Source: Alnus glutinosa (lineage: Eukaryota; Streptophyta; Magnoliopsida; Fagales; Betulaceae). Taken from it: a stretch of DNA of 64,000 bases. The DNA is taken from assembly GCF_958979055.1 (NCBI RefSeq), contig NC_084899.1:6111001-6175000 (forward strand). The letters run 5' to 3'. This document shows, piece after piece, positions 23,633-34,732 of the stretch. The notes below the pieces were generated by a model, which was not told the DNA's origin, ran no database searches, and saw only the letters and a program-made list of their open reading frames with translations. The first letter of the stretch is position 1, and the number at the start of each line of letters is the position of its first letter. Position numbers and translations under genes: made by a program.

Positions 23633-23816
23633 TTTATTTTAAAATTTTACATTGATGAAAAAGAATAAATTTAATGGCCCGAGATGATGTGATAACGCAA
23701 TGCCTTTTACTTTTTCTACTGAGAAATGCCTCAGGTTAATAGTTAGCTTTAAGCTTTCTATCGCACGCACGCCAACTGTTTGAGACGTTGCCTGGACCAA
23801 AACTCAGACACGAAAA

Positions 23817-24673
23817 ATGATACCAAAGCCACTGCGCACGTTGGGTACCGGTGCCGCTATCATCCTTGGTGGACTAATAACTCTGAACCTTGCTTCCTCT
23901 GCCACCATGAGAGCGCTTCGTTTCACCAACGAAGCGAAACGGGTAAAACTCAAAAGCGAAACCCTCTTTGGCTCCAATACTTTTTTGTTTCCTCTCTTGG
24001 GAGTCCGATTTTCTTGTTGCGGTTTTGGTGCAGAGAAAGGTGGCGTCGCCTTGTGAGCATTGCAAAGGGAAAGGGTTTTATATATGCAAACTGTGCAAAG
24101 CAAATGCCACCATTGATTGGTCTCCTTTGTACGACCCAGTTGCCATCAACCCTTGCCTTTGCCCTACTTGCGATGGAAACAGGTTGCTCTATGATTTTTC
24201 TTTTATTCTTTTAGTAATTTCTCAAATCTTTCTGGAGCTCATTTTAGGTGCTTGGTCTACAATTTCGTTTTTCTTTCTCCGTTTGGTTGCTGAGAAAACA
24301 AGTTCCTTTCTGTTCCTTTATATGAATTGGATGGTTAACACTTCGGTTGTGTTCGTCAGCTTTCTCAGTAACCAAACGAAGACTTATGGAAACAAGCACA
24401 ATATCCATGAGTGGTATATAACTAAAAGTTTGTGTTTTGGCTGGCAAATTGAAACAATTAAAATCTCTAATCTGCTTTTTGGAACATCGCTTGCTAGGCA
24501 TGATCTTCGAGCACAAAACCTCTATTAGTCTATTGATTCAATAAACATGTTTTGAGAAAGAGTTTGGTTTTTGAGTGTTTCCTATTATGCGATGCTGATG
24601 AGTTTTTTTTTGCATGCTTTCGCATCACAGGGTGCAACGTTGTCTTAATTGCCTAGGGAAGGGCTACGATTGA
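23817..24673 (+). CDS. Small DnaJ-type (CxxCxGxG) zinc-finger protein (105 aa, 3 exons)
   Basis: Exons 23817-23942, 24034-24182 and 24631-24673 join in frame with GT-AG junctions and end at TGA. The N-terminus (MIPKPLRTLGTGAAIILGG, LITLNLASSAT) contains a hydrophobic stretch of about 18 residues that could be a membrane anchor or organelle-targeting segment. Four CxxC pairs follow: CEHCKGKG, CKLC, CPTC and CLNCLGKG, the last ending almost at the C-terminus. These are spaced as in the Zn-binding DnaJ cysteine-rich domain. There is no J-domain. It resembles single-domain plant 'DnaJ/Hsp40 cysteine-rich superfamily' proteins, some of which help chloroplast complex assembly; that role is not shown here. 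Intron 2 (448 bp) starts right after the third CxxC. Confidence 0.85.
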
Positions 24674-24689
24674 CTTGCTTAAGAGGCGG

Positions 24690-25300
24690 TATTGAATTGT
24701 TCAAGTGAGTTGTATTTTCTGTGTAGTGGAGCTTATATAGTGTGACGTTCAATTGCATTTAAGCTAATACATACTTCTTTCATCAATCACAATGCTTAAC
24801 TTTTTTGACTTCTATTAGTCATATACTGATTTTGAATTAGAGAAGTGTGCCCTTTCCTCGCCCAAGTAACTTTAGCCTCAAACATCTTATAATCATTGTA
24901 CAACTGTCAAAAGTTTTCCAGCTCCCAGTTATAGAGAAGTATAGGATTATTATTGGTATACCATGTTATCAATCTTGGCTACTTCAACACTAGTTATGTT
25001 TCTAGAGAGTAGTTTATATGGTAGGTATAGACTATGATGTATGTGGAAGTGAACCAGGCAGGCATGGTTCTACTTAATCTAGAACATGGCATGATTTGGA
25101 TTGGTTCACTCAGGCTTCTTGGTCGTAATGTGGTTTTTGATCTAGTATCATGGCCATGATATAATTCATAAAATTCTCTAATGATGCAATGGATTTTTTA
25201 TTATACTGCAAATGATGAACAAAGTGATGTTTGCTGAAGGAAAATATTGAACGATGAGCTTGGTCAAGAAGTGAGTTTATTGAATAAAGTCCTTGTCTCC
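24690..25300. other. 3' UTR and intergenic DNA
   Basis: This probably contains the 3' UTR of the zinc-finger gene. No other feature was recognised. Confidence 0.5.
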
Positions 25301-25307
25301 TAGAATG

Positions 25308-27040
25308 TTATCGGCCCTTCAAATTTGAAATTGCTACATCATCAATCGAACAAGGTCCTGGATTTTCTGGGATATCATTGTCATTCTTGCTTGCAATGGT
25401 AGAAAAGGTTGGTTGTTTAGGATCTGGAAAAGTTATCATTTCACTTCCAAGCATATACATCATCTGACATTGTTGGTCTATCTGCTGTGTCTTCTTACAC
25501 ACACAAGAGAGCAACTTGAATACAGAGCATAAGTTCACTTGTTGAACATGTTTCTGCCAATGCTGGGTCCATCAACTCCAACCCTCTTCCTTCTTCCCAC
25601 ATATCCCATGCCTGAAAAGGTATTGATTGTCAACATTATACTAGGAGCTCAATCCTTAGGAGATGCAATAAGTTCTGAAGACAAAATAATAACAAAGTCA
25701 AAGCTTACTGTAGTGACTTACATATCCTATTAGGTTTGAAGAGTGTTTTAACTTGATAGAAACCAGTGTTTTTCTTGCCACTTATGATATCTAGCATCAT
25801 TACTCCAAAGTCAAGAACATCGGATTTCACAGAAAAAAGACCATCCATGGCATGTTCAGGTGACATATAACCATTTTTTTCCATCTTTTCTCTCTGTACT
25901 TTCATTTAGAAGCTGCACCAAATATGGAGTTCATTTGACATTTTCATATAGCATATCAGTCAGTTCACATTAAAGAATGAAGAAGCTGCTTACTTACTAT
26001 GTCTCAACAATTTGATTCTTGTTTGCTCTAGATTCATTACTCCCCTGACTATTTTTGCCATGCCAAAACTCAATGATCCTAGGATCCATGTTATTGTCCA
26101 ATAGTATATTGGTGGTTTCAAATCTCTACGAAGAACCTTTATTTTGGAGTACTTATGCAGGTAATCCTTGTCTGGTTTTCAAATCTCTATGAATAACCAA
26201 AGTCTAACATGATTCCTGTGAGTTTTGATATTAATATGACCATTTTTTAATTCCTCTATTCCTTGTACGGATCTTCTGGAAAGTCTTTTCACTGCAACCT
26301 CTTGCCCATCAATCAACCAATGTACCCTATGAGAGAACCGTGTTATTTTCAACCATTTAAAATTGGATGTTACCTTATAAACAGGCCCAAAACCTCCCTG
26401 GCCTACTTTAATCACATAGAGAAGTAACCTGTGGCAGTTTCTATGTTTGAAAAGCTGAACAAGGTTAATTCATGATCCTTTCCATTTAATTTTGGCTTGG
26501 TTGTACCACCAAGTTCATTAATAGCTGCTACAGTGGTACTTAATTCATGCATCAATAGCTCTGTGCCTTGGCTCGCCCGCCCGTGACTCCTTCCTTTCTT
26601 ACCTGGTTAGTAGAAGCAGAACTTTCCATTTGGAGAACAGCTCAAATGTTTCAATTGTCAAGTGATGCTCAAATATAGCTAGGATAGAGTGCCTTGAAAA
26701 CAGCAATATTTACATTGCAAATAGTAAAGATTAATCAGGGAAATGACTGGACCAACCAATGATTAGTGACAGCTGCCTCGTCCTTGGGTGTTGAAACTTC
26801 TAGAGAAGTGAATAACATGGAAGATTATTAGTTCCAATGCTTCAACTTGTCTATGTCAAGTCCCGTTTTGGCAACCATGGGCGGGAATTTTTGCAGGTTG
26901 TTTTCAGAGTTTACGGTGAGAGAAGTCCCTTTCACATCAGTAATAACTAAGTTCCCATCTCCCTTGATGGATAGAACTCCAGGGCTATCTATCCCCGACT
27001 AGTAGTTGCCAGAATAACCAAGATTGAAGAACACTAATCA
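25308..27040 (-). pseudogene. G-type lectin S-receptor-like kinase pseudogene
   Basis: Read on the minus strand, pieces occur in the correct order for this receptor family. GVLSIKGDGNLVITDVKG (about 26985-26930) is from the B-lectin domain. Next comes ELLMHELSTTVAA then [13 protein letters not shown] (juxtamembrane), then [11 protein letters not shown] and [20 protein letters not shown] (ATP loop and lysine, about 26410-26230). A decayed catalytic loop lies near 26100, followed by [19 protein letters not shown] (about 25870-25810) and the C-terminal CSIDDVAISNLKGR (about 25350-25308). Stops interrupt the region before the ATP loop, most of the extracellular domain is missing, and SDVYSFG has become SDVLDFG. 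It is a decayed gene, not a functional receptor. Confidence 0.82.
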
Positions 27041-27870
27041 AAAGAGCTTGCTCTTTTTCTTTTTCTTTTTTCCTATTCAATTCAGGACAGGGAAAGGGGA
27101 AATCGAAAGAGCTTGCTTGATGCTAGAGATGGTGGTTCATATTCAGGATGAGAAGTCTAAACTGGTCTCTAGTTTATAGGTCTCATGGCCTCATGGTTTG
27201 CATTCTGAGAGGTTAGATGCAGGGGTGATAGACATCCCCATGAACAATTTTATATGATTTTCTCTGCATATTAGGATGCAAATTTACCAAATTATAAATC
27301 ATGTCAGCCCAAGATCTTGTGAATTCCACATGCGGTTCAATATGATTAGAAATTGCCACTCTCACGATCATGTTTACTTTTTTTTTTTCCTAAGCCAATG
27401 AGGAAATGGTTACAGGAAAACGATCATGTTTACTTAGTTTACAACTTGTACTAATTTCTCAGAAAGTAAGCAAAAAAAGTTTGCTTACTTTTGTACCCTT
27501 TTCTCCTTCTTTGATTTCTGTTTATTCTTAGACATATTTATTTATTTTTATTTTTGTTCTCCAATCCTACTCATGTCTTCCTAGAGTGAATAGGGTTTAT
27601 TCCTTCCTTTTAAACTAGGGGATGGGTGGAGTGCAATGATGCTGTGTATTGCATGATGTAATGGGTAGCTTTATGTGAGAAGGTATTCAGGTCACACTTT
27701 TCTTGGGTATCCTTCCACAATTCACATGATGCAATTTTTATTGCAAAACCCTGCTCGGATATCCTTTCAGGTGAGGCTGTTCATTGCATGGACAACCTTG
27801 CTGCACGGATCAACTAATACAAAATAAAGGAAAAAGATAGATGAGATCATTCGAAGGAGCTGTAGCCTCC
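27041..27870. other. Intergenic, no gene recognised
   Basis: No supported coding frame. It could include remains of the lectin-kinase 5' region or of the LINE-like element, but I see no clear match. Confidence 0.4.
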
Positions 27871-27879
27871 AACAGCTAC

Positions 27880-29234
27880 TTCAAGAGAGCATGACCCACC
27901 CGTCCGGCGAGAATCATTCTGGAGATGTCGCCGGAATCAGCTTCTGGGGAGTTGTTGGGGTTGCATTTTACTGGGGGTGGGTCGACAAGGCGTTCGAGGA
28001 CTGACCCAGTGTGAGTGGGTTCGGTGTTGCCTGTCCCTTTAGGGTGTCTCTTCGGCAGATGCCCTCGTTGTCGACAGCTAGTGGGATGGCTCCTTTTATG
28101 TCTTCTTCCGGGGGTGGGTCTAGTGGATTGCAGGTGATTCCGGTTCCTTCAAGTCATTTTCCAGCCTCTACAATCTTTGGGTTTCCTCCATCACCGGCTT
28201 TGGATCCTGATTTTCCCGCGGTTTCGGCCCATTCTCCAGCTACTGTCTTTAGGTTCATTCCGTTGAGGCCACTTCAGATTCCTCAACCCAGTTTTGCCCC
28301 TTCATCTCTTGTTGGAGCGGCTAGGTTGGGAGAGAAGTTGCGTTCATCCCTCCCCATGGTGGTGTCTAAGCCTTTTTAGTGTTACTACCGGAGGGCGAAG
28401 GAACTAAGGGAAGGGCATTCTGTGAAATGGAATGATGAGCTATTTTCGGATTCCCTAGAAGCCATGAAGATGTCTGCTGGTTGTGCTATTAAAAAGGTTG
28501 CAGCTGTAGAGCCGCCAATGAAGAAGGTTACAGAGCCTCCAGTGAAGCAGGGTCTAAGAAAGGGATTTCTCAATCCTCGTCCGATGGTGCCAGTTATTTT
28601 TACTTCGTCGCAGAAGGTCGTCGAGGTCGAGATGGTTGGACCTTCCTCCCCCCCGAGAGGTTGCCTATCTCCTTTTTCTCTTATTCTGCTGAAGGAAATG
28701 GATTTTCCCAATCTCGAAATTGGCCTGTCGGTTTTGATCATAATGTAGAGATTGTGGTTTGGGAAGATGACGAAGATTACTGGGATGGTTTACCCTTAGA
28801 TTGGGTTTTGGATGGTTCTTTTGAGGAGGCGGCCTTGGCTATTCGGGACGTCATGGAGGAAGATTTTTTGCGAGAGAAGATGATAGTACGCCAAAAATCA
28901 AAAGGCTAGAGGGAGGTACTGAATCTGCAAAGCTTCATAAATTATGGCGACACTTCAGTCTCCTCTAGGTGTAGTAAAGGAAAGGCCCGCATGTTGTAGG
29001 GTTGTGTGCTTTGGTGGGTTGTGGGTTATCTCTTGGGTCTTTGGGTTTTCCTCGTGTCTGGTTGGGCTCTTTTGTGGGTTGTTTTGGGCTTTTCTTCTTG
29101 GGTTTTGGGGTTATTTTTCCGTTTTCTGTTAGTTGTTGCGGGTTAGCTTTTGGAGTTTCTTGTGTATACTTCTTGTGTACCAATAGACGCATTTATGCTT
29201 TTTTAATAAATCTTTTCTTACCTATAAAAAAAAA
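27880..29234 (+). mobile_element. LINE-like retroposon fragment with poly(A) tail
   Basis: The 3' end is a T/G-rich tail (29010-29200) closing with 'ttaataaatcttttcttacctataaaaaaaaa', very close to the 3' ends I remember from plant L1-type LINEs. Upstream is a broken ORF1-like coding region. No endonuclease or reverse transcriptase is present, so it is deleted or non-autonomous. The 5' boundary is estimated. Confidence 0.65.
28011..28965 (+). pseudogene. ORF1-like coding remnant of the LINE fragment
   Basis: A proline/serine-rich frame (28011-28379) ends in VVSKPF then TAG, followed in frame by CYYRRAKELREGHSVKWNDE. Another frame takes over near 28650 with FDHNVEIVVWEDDEDYWDGL and SFEEAALAIRDVMEEDFLRE. 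After a TAG near 28907 come REVLNLQSFINYGD and SSRCSKGKARML. I associate the last segment with uncharacterised ORF1-like proteins of LINE families in woody eudicots, from memory. Stops and a frameshift show that it is broken. Confidence 0.55.
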
Positions 29235-29239
29235 TTATA

Positions 29240-29492
29240 TCAAACAATAATCAACTAATGCATCTTTATTAGTAGTTTCTTATTTAAATAGAAGAATAAT
29301 ACTGATTGGTTACAAGGAGAATTACTAATCAAAGTAAGACTCTTATACCATTTAACTGATTGACTAGGATTAAGACCGACTCTATTAACTTTAGATTAGG
29401 ACTCTAGCTCTACTAAGATGAATCGGAAGCAAACTCTTTATTGGAGATTTATTCATTATAAGATTCTAACAAGACAATGTGATACCACTTCC

Positions 29493-29531
<39 letters not shown>

Positions 29532-29995
29532 TTGGAATATTATTTGTACTATCTTATTTTTGCACTTTCGTTTGTTGTGCCATATGTGTCTGTTTAACAT
29601 ATTTTATTCAATTGCTTGTCCGAGCAATATTTGCCAGTTATGAGTAGTGTACTAGTGTGGATCAAATCTGTATGCAATCAAAATATAGAATGATTTGATA
29701 AAAAGAAAAAAAAGAAGAAGAAAAGAAACAAAGTGCAGTTTCTATGTTTAACATACAAGCAAACACATCTATCATTGTACTTTGATAATAATAGTGGAGG
29801 GAATTTCTTAGAAATTTTTACTTGAAAAACAAAATCGAGCCTACAGGTTAGATTTGGGGTGTTCTACATCCGCTCTTCACCCGTCTATACGGGCAAATTT
29901 TCAGCCCCTAACCCTGGTGGGTAAATATCATATTTGTTATCTGCACATATGTGAGCGAATAGCAAAATATATCTACACAGAGGCGAATAATATTC
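29240..29995. other. Intergenic, no gene recognised
   Basis: AT-rich. A T-run followed by an A-run (about 29498-29531) forms a simple-sequence hairpin. No coding feature. Confidence 0.5.
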
Positions 29996-29999
29996 ACCT

Positions 30000-30000
<1 letters not shown>

Positions 30001-30035
<35 letters not shown>

Positions 30036-30103
30036 CATTTTTGTCATAAAACAACACACACACACACACACATATATATATATCATTTTTGTCATAAAAC
30101 AAC
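30001..30103. repeat. (CA)n microsatellite in a tandem duplication
   Basis: A module of (CA)n followed by tatatcatttttgtcataa and aacaa occurs twice in a row (30001-30052 and 30053-30103). The CA and TA run lengths differ between copies. Open frames here are pure repeat artefacts. Confidence 0.85.
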
Positions 30104-30130
30104 GTTGTTTTGGGATTTAATCCCAAAACA
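30103..30130. repeat. Perfect short palindrome
   Basis: The half-sites ttgttttggga and tcccaaaacaa flank a central tttaa-type core, giving an inverted repeat of about 27 bp right after the CA repeat. Confidence 0.7.
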
Positions 30131-30139
30131 ATGTCGTTC

Positions 30140-31285
30140 GTATAGGTAAAGAAGTAGAAAACGAAACCCTAATACCTCACTTTGTTTCTCCCCCTCTCTG
30201 CAGCTACAACTCCTCTTCAATCTGTAAATATTTGTATTGTACATTGTTTGCAATTAAATTTGTATTTTCATATTACAATTTAAAAGTGTATTTAGTTCAA
30301 ATATTGAATTAAAAAAAAAAAGAAAAAAAAAAAAGAAAGAAAAAAGATCATAACAAGAGTTCGAAAAGAATCATAAAAAGCTTTAAAAAAAACAAGCAGC
30401 TCATATAAAATTAAGTTCATAATTTTAAAAAAATAAGAAAAAATAAAAAAGAGCTCAAAATGCAAAGCGGATATAACATGTTCGTTTTTCTTTTTACTAC
30501 GCACAAGAATTAACAATTTAGCACTCAAGAGAAGAACGTATTGAAGGCCACGTAAATGGGATATTCGTACAAAGAGTAATAGTTTTTGCACAACTCTAAC
30601 AATTTTTTTAAGATTAATCATTGAATATTTAAGGTCCACATGTAGAAAAATAAATATAATCGTTGATCATAAAAAAAAAATTAGTTAGAGTTGTGAAAGA
30701 GTTATGTAAGAATCATTACTCCCGTACAAAAGGTAATGACATTGGAGTACTTGAAATAAATTTGAAAAAGATGCAAAAAAAAATGAAGAGAGAATAATTT
30801 CTAACAAATTAAGAAGTATAAAAAATATATATAAATATCTCATTAATTATTTTTCATATATTTGGCCACCCCCACATTCGGGGAGCCACCCCACTTCCAC
30901 CTTTTTCTTTTTATTTTGTTTTTATTTTTTATTATTTTTTTTAAAAAAATTAGTTTTAAATTTTAACTATTTTTTTTCCTTTTCTTCGAATCTATAAGAG
31001 TATTATAGTCTTACTGAATAAAATTTAAGATCATTGTTTGTCTTTTTGTGAGACAGAAAGGGTACATTGCAAATTTTTTGTATTTTATATGGACATTGAT
31101 GGAATTTTCAATTTTGGGTAACATTTTAACAAACATTACAAATTAGGTATTAGTTCGAGAGAGTACGTGTAATTTTTTCCAAATATTTTTAAGTAAATTT
31201 CACCTCAAAAAGAGCAAACCATTTAGAGCCTATTTCGTAAGGAACTTTTTCCTTTGCGAATTTTATGAAAATCTTCTATCATATG
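30140..31285. other. Intergenic, no gene recognised
   Basis: Very A/T-rich with homopurine runs. A short 'tggccacccccacattcggg' stretch at 30864 is probably a degraded piece of the GC-rich core found in the Mutator-like elements. No gene. Confidence 0.5.
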
Positions 31286-31296
31286 ATCTTTTTAAA

Positions 31297-32023
31297 GGGA
31301 TAATTGCACCGTTAATCCTTGTGATATGCCATAATTATTTTTCACTTCCTACGGTTTAAAAAGTTTATGAGAGATCCCTGTGGTATGCAATAATTACAAA
31401 TTGATCTCTGGCGTCAAATTCTGTTAAAAATTTTAACAGATTCCGTCAAATGCCACGTCAGCGCCACGTGTCGTCATCTTATTAGTGACACGTGGCGCTG
31501 ACATGTCCAATCTTAATAAAATAATATAAATTTATTAAAAAATAAATAAAAATACTTATTTTTCTTAAAAATATAAAATTCAAAAAAAAAAAACAAAAAA
31601 CAAAAATGGGGGCAAGGGGTGGCCCGATGGCCACCCCCGGCCACTGGGGGTGGCCGTGCGCCAACCGCAGAGGCCGCCTGGGGTGGCGCGCGGCCACCCC
31701 CATTTGCTGGGGGTGGCCCAGCCACCCCAAGCCTGCCCTTTCTTCTTCTTTTTTTTTTTCTTTTTTTTTTTAAAGTTTATTTATTTATTTTTTAATAAAT
31801 TTATATTTTTTTTATTAAGATGGACACATGTCGCCAATAAGATGACGACACGTGTCGCTGACGTGTAGGGCAAACAGATTCTGTCAAAATTGTGGACGGA
31901 AAATCGACCCAAGAAGTAAAACGTAATTATTGCATACCACAGGGATCTCTCATAAACTTTTTAAACCATAGGGAGTGAAAAATAATTATAGCATACCACA
32001 GGGATCAACGGTGCAATTATCCC
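31297..32023. mobile_element. Mutator-like foldback element with imperfect 9-bp TSD
   Basis: The left end gggataattgcaccgttaat is matched inverted at the right end (atcaacggtgcaattatccc). The arms continue with 'gagagatccctgtggtatgc' and its counterpart 'gcataccacagggatctctc', so long segments fold back. Flanks are ctttttaaa (31288-31296) and ccttttaaa (32024-32032), a 9-bp duplication with one mismatch. The centre has GC-rich ggggtggccgtgcg palindromes. No transposase. Confidence 0.78.
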
Positions 32024-32035
32024 CCTTTTAAATGA

Positions 32036-32181
32036 CTAACGATATATACTATATTTTTATCTCGCAATGCTAATGTGACAGTCACAACCAACATTTGGTT
32101 TATTGATTCAAAATGTTGATTGGAATTGACACGTCAATATTGTAAAATAATTGTGTGATAAAAATATAGTATCTAGCATTA
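32036..32181. repeat. Foldback MITE directly next to the Mutator-like element
   Basis: The left arm atatactatatttttatctc is matched inverted by 'gataaaaatatagtatctag'. The inner arms (aaccaacattt / aaatgttgatt) also pair. Confidence 0.65.
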
Positions 32182-32257
32182 CTCTTTTAAATAATATAAT
32201 TATTCTCCAAGCAGTACAACTATTCACACTTGCAAAGGTCTTGAAGTCATTTCATGG

Positions 32258-32389
32258 TTAAGATTTTATTTTATTACATCTAACGATATATATACTATTA
32301 CATCATTTAAAAATTTTTAAATGACATGAACAACCTATTCTCTATGTGGCATTATATACACCATTAGATGTAATAACATAAAATCTTAA
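32258..32389. repeat. Foldback MITE, family A copy 1
   Basis: The left arm ttaagattttattttattac is matched inverted by gtaataacataaaatcttaa. The same terminal sequence recurs in the copy at 32684-32866. Confidence 0.7.
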
Positions 32390-32407
32390 TAATAAAATGA
32401 CTCATCT

Positions 32408-32615
32408 CCAGGGGTGAAACCACCCCTAGCCTTGGGGGGTTATGGGCTCCACCAAAATTTCAAAAAAGTCCTTAACATTTTGAAAAAAAATTCTTCAAAA
32501 TTTTAGGCATTTTTACGAAGTGGACATCCCAAAATTATTTTTTACCTTCAAAATTTTTATAATTTAGTTTTGGACCTCGCAAATTTATTTTTCTAGTTCC
32601 GCCTATTCCTCTCCA
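32408..32615. mobile_element. Degenerate hAT-type MITE
   Basis: It starts CAGGGGTGAAACCACCCC, resembling the elements at 6733 and 7799. It contains the same run of 'ccaaaatttc' and 'tggacctcgcaaattta' type modules and ends near 'tctagttccgcctattcc'. Target duplication is not clear, so the right edge is approximate. Confidence 0.5.
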
Positions 32616-32683
32616 TTTTCAAGTGAAGTATAAGTAATCATATTCTCACACTCGTCAAAAACTTCAATAAGGGGGCAATAAAT

Positions 32684-32719
32684 TATTTTATAGTTAAGAT
32701 TTTATTTTGTTTCATTTAA

Positions 32720-32768
<49 letters not shown>

Positions 32769-32866
32769 GTTATATCATTTAATTTTTAGATGACGTGACA
32801 ATACACACACCACGTAATATCACATACAACGTTAAGTAAAATAAAATAAAATTTTAACTATAAAAT
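32684..32866. repeat. Foldback MITE, family A copy 2, with long (TA)n
   Basis: The left arm attttatagttaagatttta is matched inverted by taaaattttaactataaaat. The core contains an uninterrupted (TA)n of roughly 43 bp (32722-32765). Confidence 0.7.
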
Positions 32867-33140
32867 AGTGAAATAGAGAGAATCATATTCCTCTCAATCA
32901 TGCCTTTAAATTATTTAAAAGCTTACATTTATATGCTCCTTTATTTTTGGTACTCATCCTTCGTCTATGGCGATCATGACATCCATGGAGGTGGCTTTTT
33001 CTTTTTGGCATATTTGGGACAATTCCTTCAATTCTTCCTTCACAATCAATGGTTGACCTTTAAAAGAAACTAAGAAAGAATATTTTGTATCTTTTCTCTT
33101 TTCTTTTTTTTAATCGTTAAAATTTTTCCTTTTATTTTCT

Positions 33141-33314
33141 TACGAGTAATTATACATGTCATATAAATGTCAATTAAGTGTTCATCAAATAATGAAGTGA
33201 CTTTTAAAATTACAATTTAATCAAATTCATTATTTGATCATTCACATGTCTAATAGTAATTTTAAAAGCCACATCATCATTTGATGGACATTTATATGAC
33301 ACGTAGAATTACTC
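33141..33314. repeat. Foldback MITE, family B copy 1
   Basis: The left arm gagtaattatacatgtcata with taaatgtc is matched inverted by gacatttatatgacacgtag and aattactc. The inner arms pair around 'aaattcattatttgatcatt'. Confidence 0.72.
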
Positions 33315-33337
33315 TTTTCCTACACTTGTTTCTTCTT

Positions 33338-33494
33338 TACGAGTAATTCTACATATCATATAAATGTCTATTAATTGTTCATCAAATAATGATGTATTTT
33401 TTAAAATTATCGTTTGATTAATTACATATTTAATAATACTTTTAAAAATTACTTAATTATTTAATAAACATTTATATGAAATATAGAATTTATT
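33338..33494. repeat. Foldback MITE, family B copy 2
   Basis: It has the same arms as the copy 24 bp upstream (tacgagtaattctacatatc ... aacatttatatgaaatatag), in the same orientation but more diverged. The two form a tandem pair. Confidence 0.7.
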
Positions 33495-33499
33495 CTCCT

Positions 33500-34069
33500 C
33501 TACTTTCATTTTCAATGTTATGAGTCGATGGGACACGTAGTGAGTTGACGCAAAGAGAGCATATTCATGTGTTTGGAGGGGAAGGCTTCTCAACTGGAGA
33601 AAAAGGACAAAAGGGAGGTTATCTCGTTAGAATCAAACAGGCTCGTGGAATGTTATGGAGTTGGAAAGGAGGGGCTCTTTCCTTTCACTTGTAAAATGCC
33701 CTTATCTGCTTCAATTATATCTTAAATGCCCCCCATCTCCAAGCCTCACAAATTTAAATGGGTTTTATTTTTCAGCAAATTTTATTATAGCTTGTTTTGG
33801 ACTTTGGTATCTCCCTGAAAACAATCATTTTATTGTTAATATTTTTTAAAATTATTAATTGTGTCAATATTTTTCTTAAATTATAAAAAAAAATGTCAAT
33901 TTCCCTCTTAATAACAATTTTTTTTTTTTTTTTTTTTTTAAAAAAAAAGCAATTAACAAGAACCCCCCACCAAAAATTTATGAGTATTTTTATCGTTTTG
34001 CTGGTTTTAGGAGGAACATTGATATTTTTGAGTAGTTTTAGTTTCTGGAAGATGTTGACACAATGAGTA
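33500..34069. other. Intergenic, no gene recognised
   Basis: No supported coding region. Poly(T)/poly(A) lies at about 33920-33948. Confidence 0.5.
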
Positions 34070-34698
34070 CACTACAAAAATACATAATTTTTGTAATTGA
34101 CTTTTAGTGACCTGTCAGAATGTCTGAAAAGGTCACTAATCACCAGATCAATATTTAAGATTTAGTGACATGACACGCCACTAAATATAGTGGCATGACT
34201 AAATGACACGTTACTGTATATATTTAGTAGCGTGTCTAAATGACACAGCACTATATATATATATATTTTCAAATCAAGAAGAACAAATTATTCACATCAT
34301 ATTACTGTAAGCTATTCACATCATTTTTTACAAGTTATTATTATTATTATTAATTTCCAGATGCAGCAGTAAATTAGAATTAATATATAGATAATTCTAA
34401 CAAAAATTCTTGGAGAAAAACACTAACAAAAACTACCCAGTAAGCATCCGGTCCCCAACACGACAAACACTAACAAAAATTCAGATTAAAATATGTATTT
34501 AACAAACCCGAACAACAAATCAGCTCAAATTAAAATATGTATTTAACATATATCCAACATATATATAGATAATTCATATATAATTGAAAAAAAAAAAACC
34601 ATAGAGGAACTAACCGTATGGGTGGACAGCGTCGGTGATCTTCGGCCATCATGGGTGGTTGTCGAACCTAGGCAGAGCTGGCCAGGAGAACGAGAGAT

Positions 34699-34732
<34 letters not shown>

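Noticed and set aside
28011-28379. Ser/Pro-rich frame as an independent host gene
   Set aside because: It is continuous with a broken ORF1-like region that runs into a LINE-type poly(A) tail, so a retroelement origin is more likely.
27809-29259. Sequence atcaactaat on both sides of the LINE-like fragment as its target duplication
   Set aside because: The right copy lies about 15 bases beyond the poly(A) tail instead of next to it, so it is probably coincidental.
29854-30126. Frames containing long His-Thr or Cys-Val runs
   Set aside because: These are translations of the (CA)n microsatellite.
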